A stretch of DNA of 64,000 nucleotides from Diprion similis. Lineage: Eukaryota; Arthropoda; Insecta; Hymenoptera; Diprionidae. Made by a program: the position numbers and the translations under genes. The notes under the pieces were generated by a model that had not been told where the DNA came from, ran no database searches, and saw only the letters and a list, made by a program, of their open reading frames with translations. This document shows, piece by piece, positions 60,976 through 64,000 of the stretch. Position 1 is the stretch's first letter. Each line of letters starts with the position of its first letter. The stretch lies in assembly GCF_021155765.1 (NCBI RefSeq), contig NC_060106.1:6021501-6085500 (forward strand), in the 5' to 3' direction.

Positions 60976-62213
60976 AACAATATTTATTTGAAACCATTCG
61001 TACATGCTCAATTTTTTTTTTACTTTTGCTAACAAAAAAATTGATCACACACATGCATGCATACATACATACATATGTATATACATATATTAATACATAT
61101 GCAGATTTTAATATTTTCAAACTGTAAAGTAGGGTTATGATGACGGTTTTCATGAAAATTGGAAGAGACAAGAAAATGAGTTTTTTGGTATATTGAATTT
61201 AAAAAAAATCGACGAGCACTACGAGCAACATTTTCCTTTCATCAATTACGTAATTCGACCGCTGTATTGGTGCCATTCTTGTAAAAAATGAGGCGGAATT
61301 TTCTATCAATATCCCTCGGTCTATATTGCCAACGTAACCGACTTGACCAAAAAATGAACCGTCTCGGAATCACTGACCCCAGGTGTACTGTAATGCAATC
61401 GACGTAAAATGGGAGGGAGAGAAGAATTGACGGATGCGCGGTTTCTTTTCGAATCTCTTTTTCATTAATCTCCGTAACTCTCAATCTCAGTCAGTGACGT
61501 ACTAAATCTTTATTGATAACTCTGGTATCGTCTCGTCAGAAAATGATGAGCATTAGTCTCGATTTATTACTAACCTGACACGATGATTGGCAGTAAATTT
61601 AGAAGGTAGAGCTTTCCAACGGATCTTGAAAGACTCGTCTCGAGACACAGTCATTCGAAAACGCTATTCTTCCAATTAGTCTTGTCAAAAATAAATTCTT
61701 TCTCTGCAATCGTCGATGCGGTAAGAAGTTCGAAAAAAAATCTAAGCTTATAGACAGCGACGAAACGCTTCCAATTACGGATATCCGGTACATGTAATTG
61801 AAATTTTTAGCTCAGTCACACGTTTACACCAAGATGTGAGTGATAAAGCGGTGTATAAAAATCGTGACATGTCACGATACTCCCTCAGATAAGAAGCCTT
61901 TTCTGTGCAGCGACATTTTTGAAGTACTTAGCTATTAAAAGCCGGCAGAAACGTTATCGCCATCGAGTTAATAACAGTGTTATTTCTATCGATAATTTTT
62001 TATAGGCGAGATGTTGGCTATCGTGTTCGGTAACCGATAAGATATGCACTCTGCGACTCTCCTTCAGATTATCTCGTCAAACCAGTGAAAATTACATCTG
62101 TGAAACGATTAACAGATTCTCAGATGTTTACTATAAACATATTACACAGATCTATGACCTATGACCCTAATGACCACACATTACGCAGAGTCTTAATTAG
62201 CACCCGTCAAACT

Positions 62214-62429
62214 GAAGTTAGTAACATCAAACTATAATATTATGAAAGATATGGGAAAAAATGATTAAAACATCGTTATTTCATAATTATGCAACGACTT
62301 TCGAGAAATTGGCTTTTCAAAGTATCGTATTCTTGGTTTATCACGGTTTACTACATTTCAGATAATCCTACGGATACGAAGTAACGATCCTTCTTAAACA
62401 CACCTCGTTACAATAACGTTACTAACTTC
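62214..62429. mobile_element. MITE of the GAAGTTAGTAAC family, 216 bp
   Basis: Perfect 12-bp terminal inverted repeats GAAGTTAGTAAC and GTTACTAACTTC enclose about 190 bases without coding capacity. The right-hand region CGTTACAATAACGTTACTAACTT is shared with copies at 42682-42710 and 51298-51406. Confidence 0.68.
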
Positions 62430-64000
62430 TATCTCATAGATTCGCTGGAATTGCGGACTTGACGAACAGGATTATGGTGATCTTAACACGTCCAAAAAAA
62501 AAAAAAAAAAAAGAAATGGGAGAAAATGGCAGTAAGAAATGATCGAATGACTCTTTAAGTAGCCTACCTACCTACAAAAGAGATTCTTCTCCGTTCTTCG
62601 TAGCAGCCGCAATTCGCAGGCTACAGGCAGGAAGTGGCTCCTGCTGCCTGCGACTGGACTCTGTTCTTTATCTTTTATAACCACATACGCCGCCGTAAGC
62701 AGAAGTACGAGTGTGCAGTTTCACGGAAAAATTACAAGACGTTTGCGATACTGTGTGTGTGTTTGTGTGTACCCATTTCTTGACGATAAGATCGGAGCAA
62801 TAATCACCTTAAAAGCACCGTCGCTGGTCTCTTTCTACAGCCGTATAACGTCACCCAACTTATACGTACTATATTATACATACTATATATCGCATTCTCG
62901 GATTAACTATGCGTAAAGGTTTCATCAAGGTCGCGGGTTTTCTCACTAGGTTTAACAGAGGTCAATTTATTTCACGTTAACCAAGTTGATGCACGTCTGT
63001 GTACCTTGATATGCATGCTATAAGCTACTCGACGCGAGCGCGATTGTATAATTTAGGTCTATGGAAATCTCCGTCACTCTCCGCAGAGAGCACTGTTGTT
63101 TGTCGCCTTTCACTAAACATTTCTATGGTTTGCTTGAGTGGTAGATTATTCAAAGACATTACCGTTCTGCATTTTGTATAATTTCTTCTTCTGTTTTTTC
63201 TCTTTCTTTCTTTATCCATTTTTATAAGCCGTTGTATTTTTGCGGTTATAAAAATAACTGTATTATTGTCTCTAATAGTTTTCACTAATTATACTAGGTA
63301 CCTAATGGCAAGTGTAATCTATTAAAAATGTAAAAATTTTCTTCAAGTACAGAAGCGTCGAGACGCTCTGATGCAATTTGCAATCATTATCAATATAACC
63401 TGTTCAGAAGACGAAACTTAGAAAATGAATTCTCTCACTGTTGCGCAAATCAATTCGTTATAATATCGATGCCATCGAAGTGTTTACACGTTTAGAAATA
63501 CATATATTAAAAAAATAAAATAAAAATAAAATAAACAGAAATATTAAATAATCGGAGCGGATTTGGAGAAAGCGGTAAAAAGTGAAGGATTATTCTTGAA
63601 ATTTTTTAACGAGCGCGGGAGGAGAAAATGATCCAAGATATTTGAGGACCCTTTCAGGTATCTGGTTATCTGCAGTTACACAGCCGAGATGATGAATAAT
63701 TACGCCCACCCTTGAAACTGGTTATCTATCGTTACTCGAGGAACGCAATCGACAAGTTGTTGGCATATTTAATGAAAAACTCTGGATTCTAAATATAGAA
63801 AGCAACCAACCGGGGTTGCATTCCAATGGTGGACATTGGCCAGTCTAAGTTGTGCTGGTAGATATTACTCGCAGTCTCTGTAATATGTGTGTGTAAGGTT
63901 CAATTCCTCGTGTGAACAACTCGCCAAATCAAACCTTGACTTTTCAATGGAATTTACAAATCTGGGACGCGCATTGCGGACTTTCGATTAAATTATCGTT

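Larger units (their letters stand above)
41617..64000 (+). other. Giant intron of the unidentified gene, continuing past the window
   Basis: No further coding exon is supported in these 22 kb. The stretch is AT-rich and loaded with foldback elements, microsatellites and homopolymers described separately. It also holds a consensus cAMP-response element and CpG-rich patches (for example about 58520-58570 and 60540-60590) that could be enhancers or alternative promoters. Confidence 0.5.

Noticed and set aside
62617..62655. Small hairpin CAGGCAGGAAG...CTGCTGCCTG as a microRNA candidate
   Set aside because: The stem is only about 11 bp, too short for a miRNA precursor.
63838..63920. Possible tRNA with B-box-like GGTTCAATTCC at about 63898
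   Set aside because: The flanking bases do not form a T stem and no acceptor stem or A box could be placed.

Overview
The window is AT-rich animal nuclear DNA with spliced genes on both strands. I could build four complete multi-exon genes and a fifth by following GT/AG splice signals and reading frame, and all five close in frame to a stop codon. They are myo-inositol-phosphate synthase, an R2D2-type double-stranded-RNA-binding protein, the meiotic kleisin REC8, the SR-related splicing protein SRRM1, and RNA polymerase III subunit RPC4. R2D2-type proteins belong to the insect siRNA pathway, introns are mostly short, and REC8 is recognisable, which it is not in Drosophila. I therefore infer an insect other than a fly, probably a hymenopteran. 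The species cannot be read from the sequence alone.

Layout. 1-5874 is non-coding apart from a solo LTR at 982-1482. 5875-8389 (+) is inositol synthase. It converges tail to tail with the R2D2-like gene, 10503-9019 (-). That gene diverges from REC8, 11529-19611 (+), across about 1 kb. SRRM1 follows at 21532-33239 (+) and converges with RPC4, 35906-33960 (-). From 39750 (+) a further gene begins: two phase-compatible 5' coding exons (39750-39786 and 41510-41616), then an intron that runs more than 22 kb to the window edge. I do not recognise its product.

These are independent eukaryotic transcription units, not an operon. Two serve RNA biology (R2D2 in small-RNA loading, SRRM1 in splicing), RPC4 serves Pol III transcription, REC8 holds meiotic sister chromatids together, and inositol synthase makes the inositol head group.

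The long intron from 41617 and several SRRM1 introns are crowded with foldback (palindromic) non-autonomous transposons. The clearest is a 650-bp near-perfect palindrome at 41951-42600, flanked by an 8-bp direct repeat. Others lie at 43227-43433, 46712-47246 with a relative at 48427-48832, 55482-56089, 56373-56623, 28925-29159 with a part copy at 27160-27297, and a short family ending in GAAGTTAGTAAC. Because most sit inside transcribed introns, they would make long RNA hairpins. Other notable items are a 32-base poly-C run just upstream of the unidentified gene, an exactly 10-bp-phased repeat, a ~120-bp tandem repeat, and a uORF that overlaps the SRRM1 start codon.
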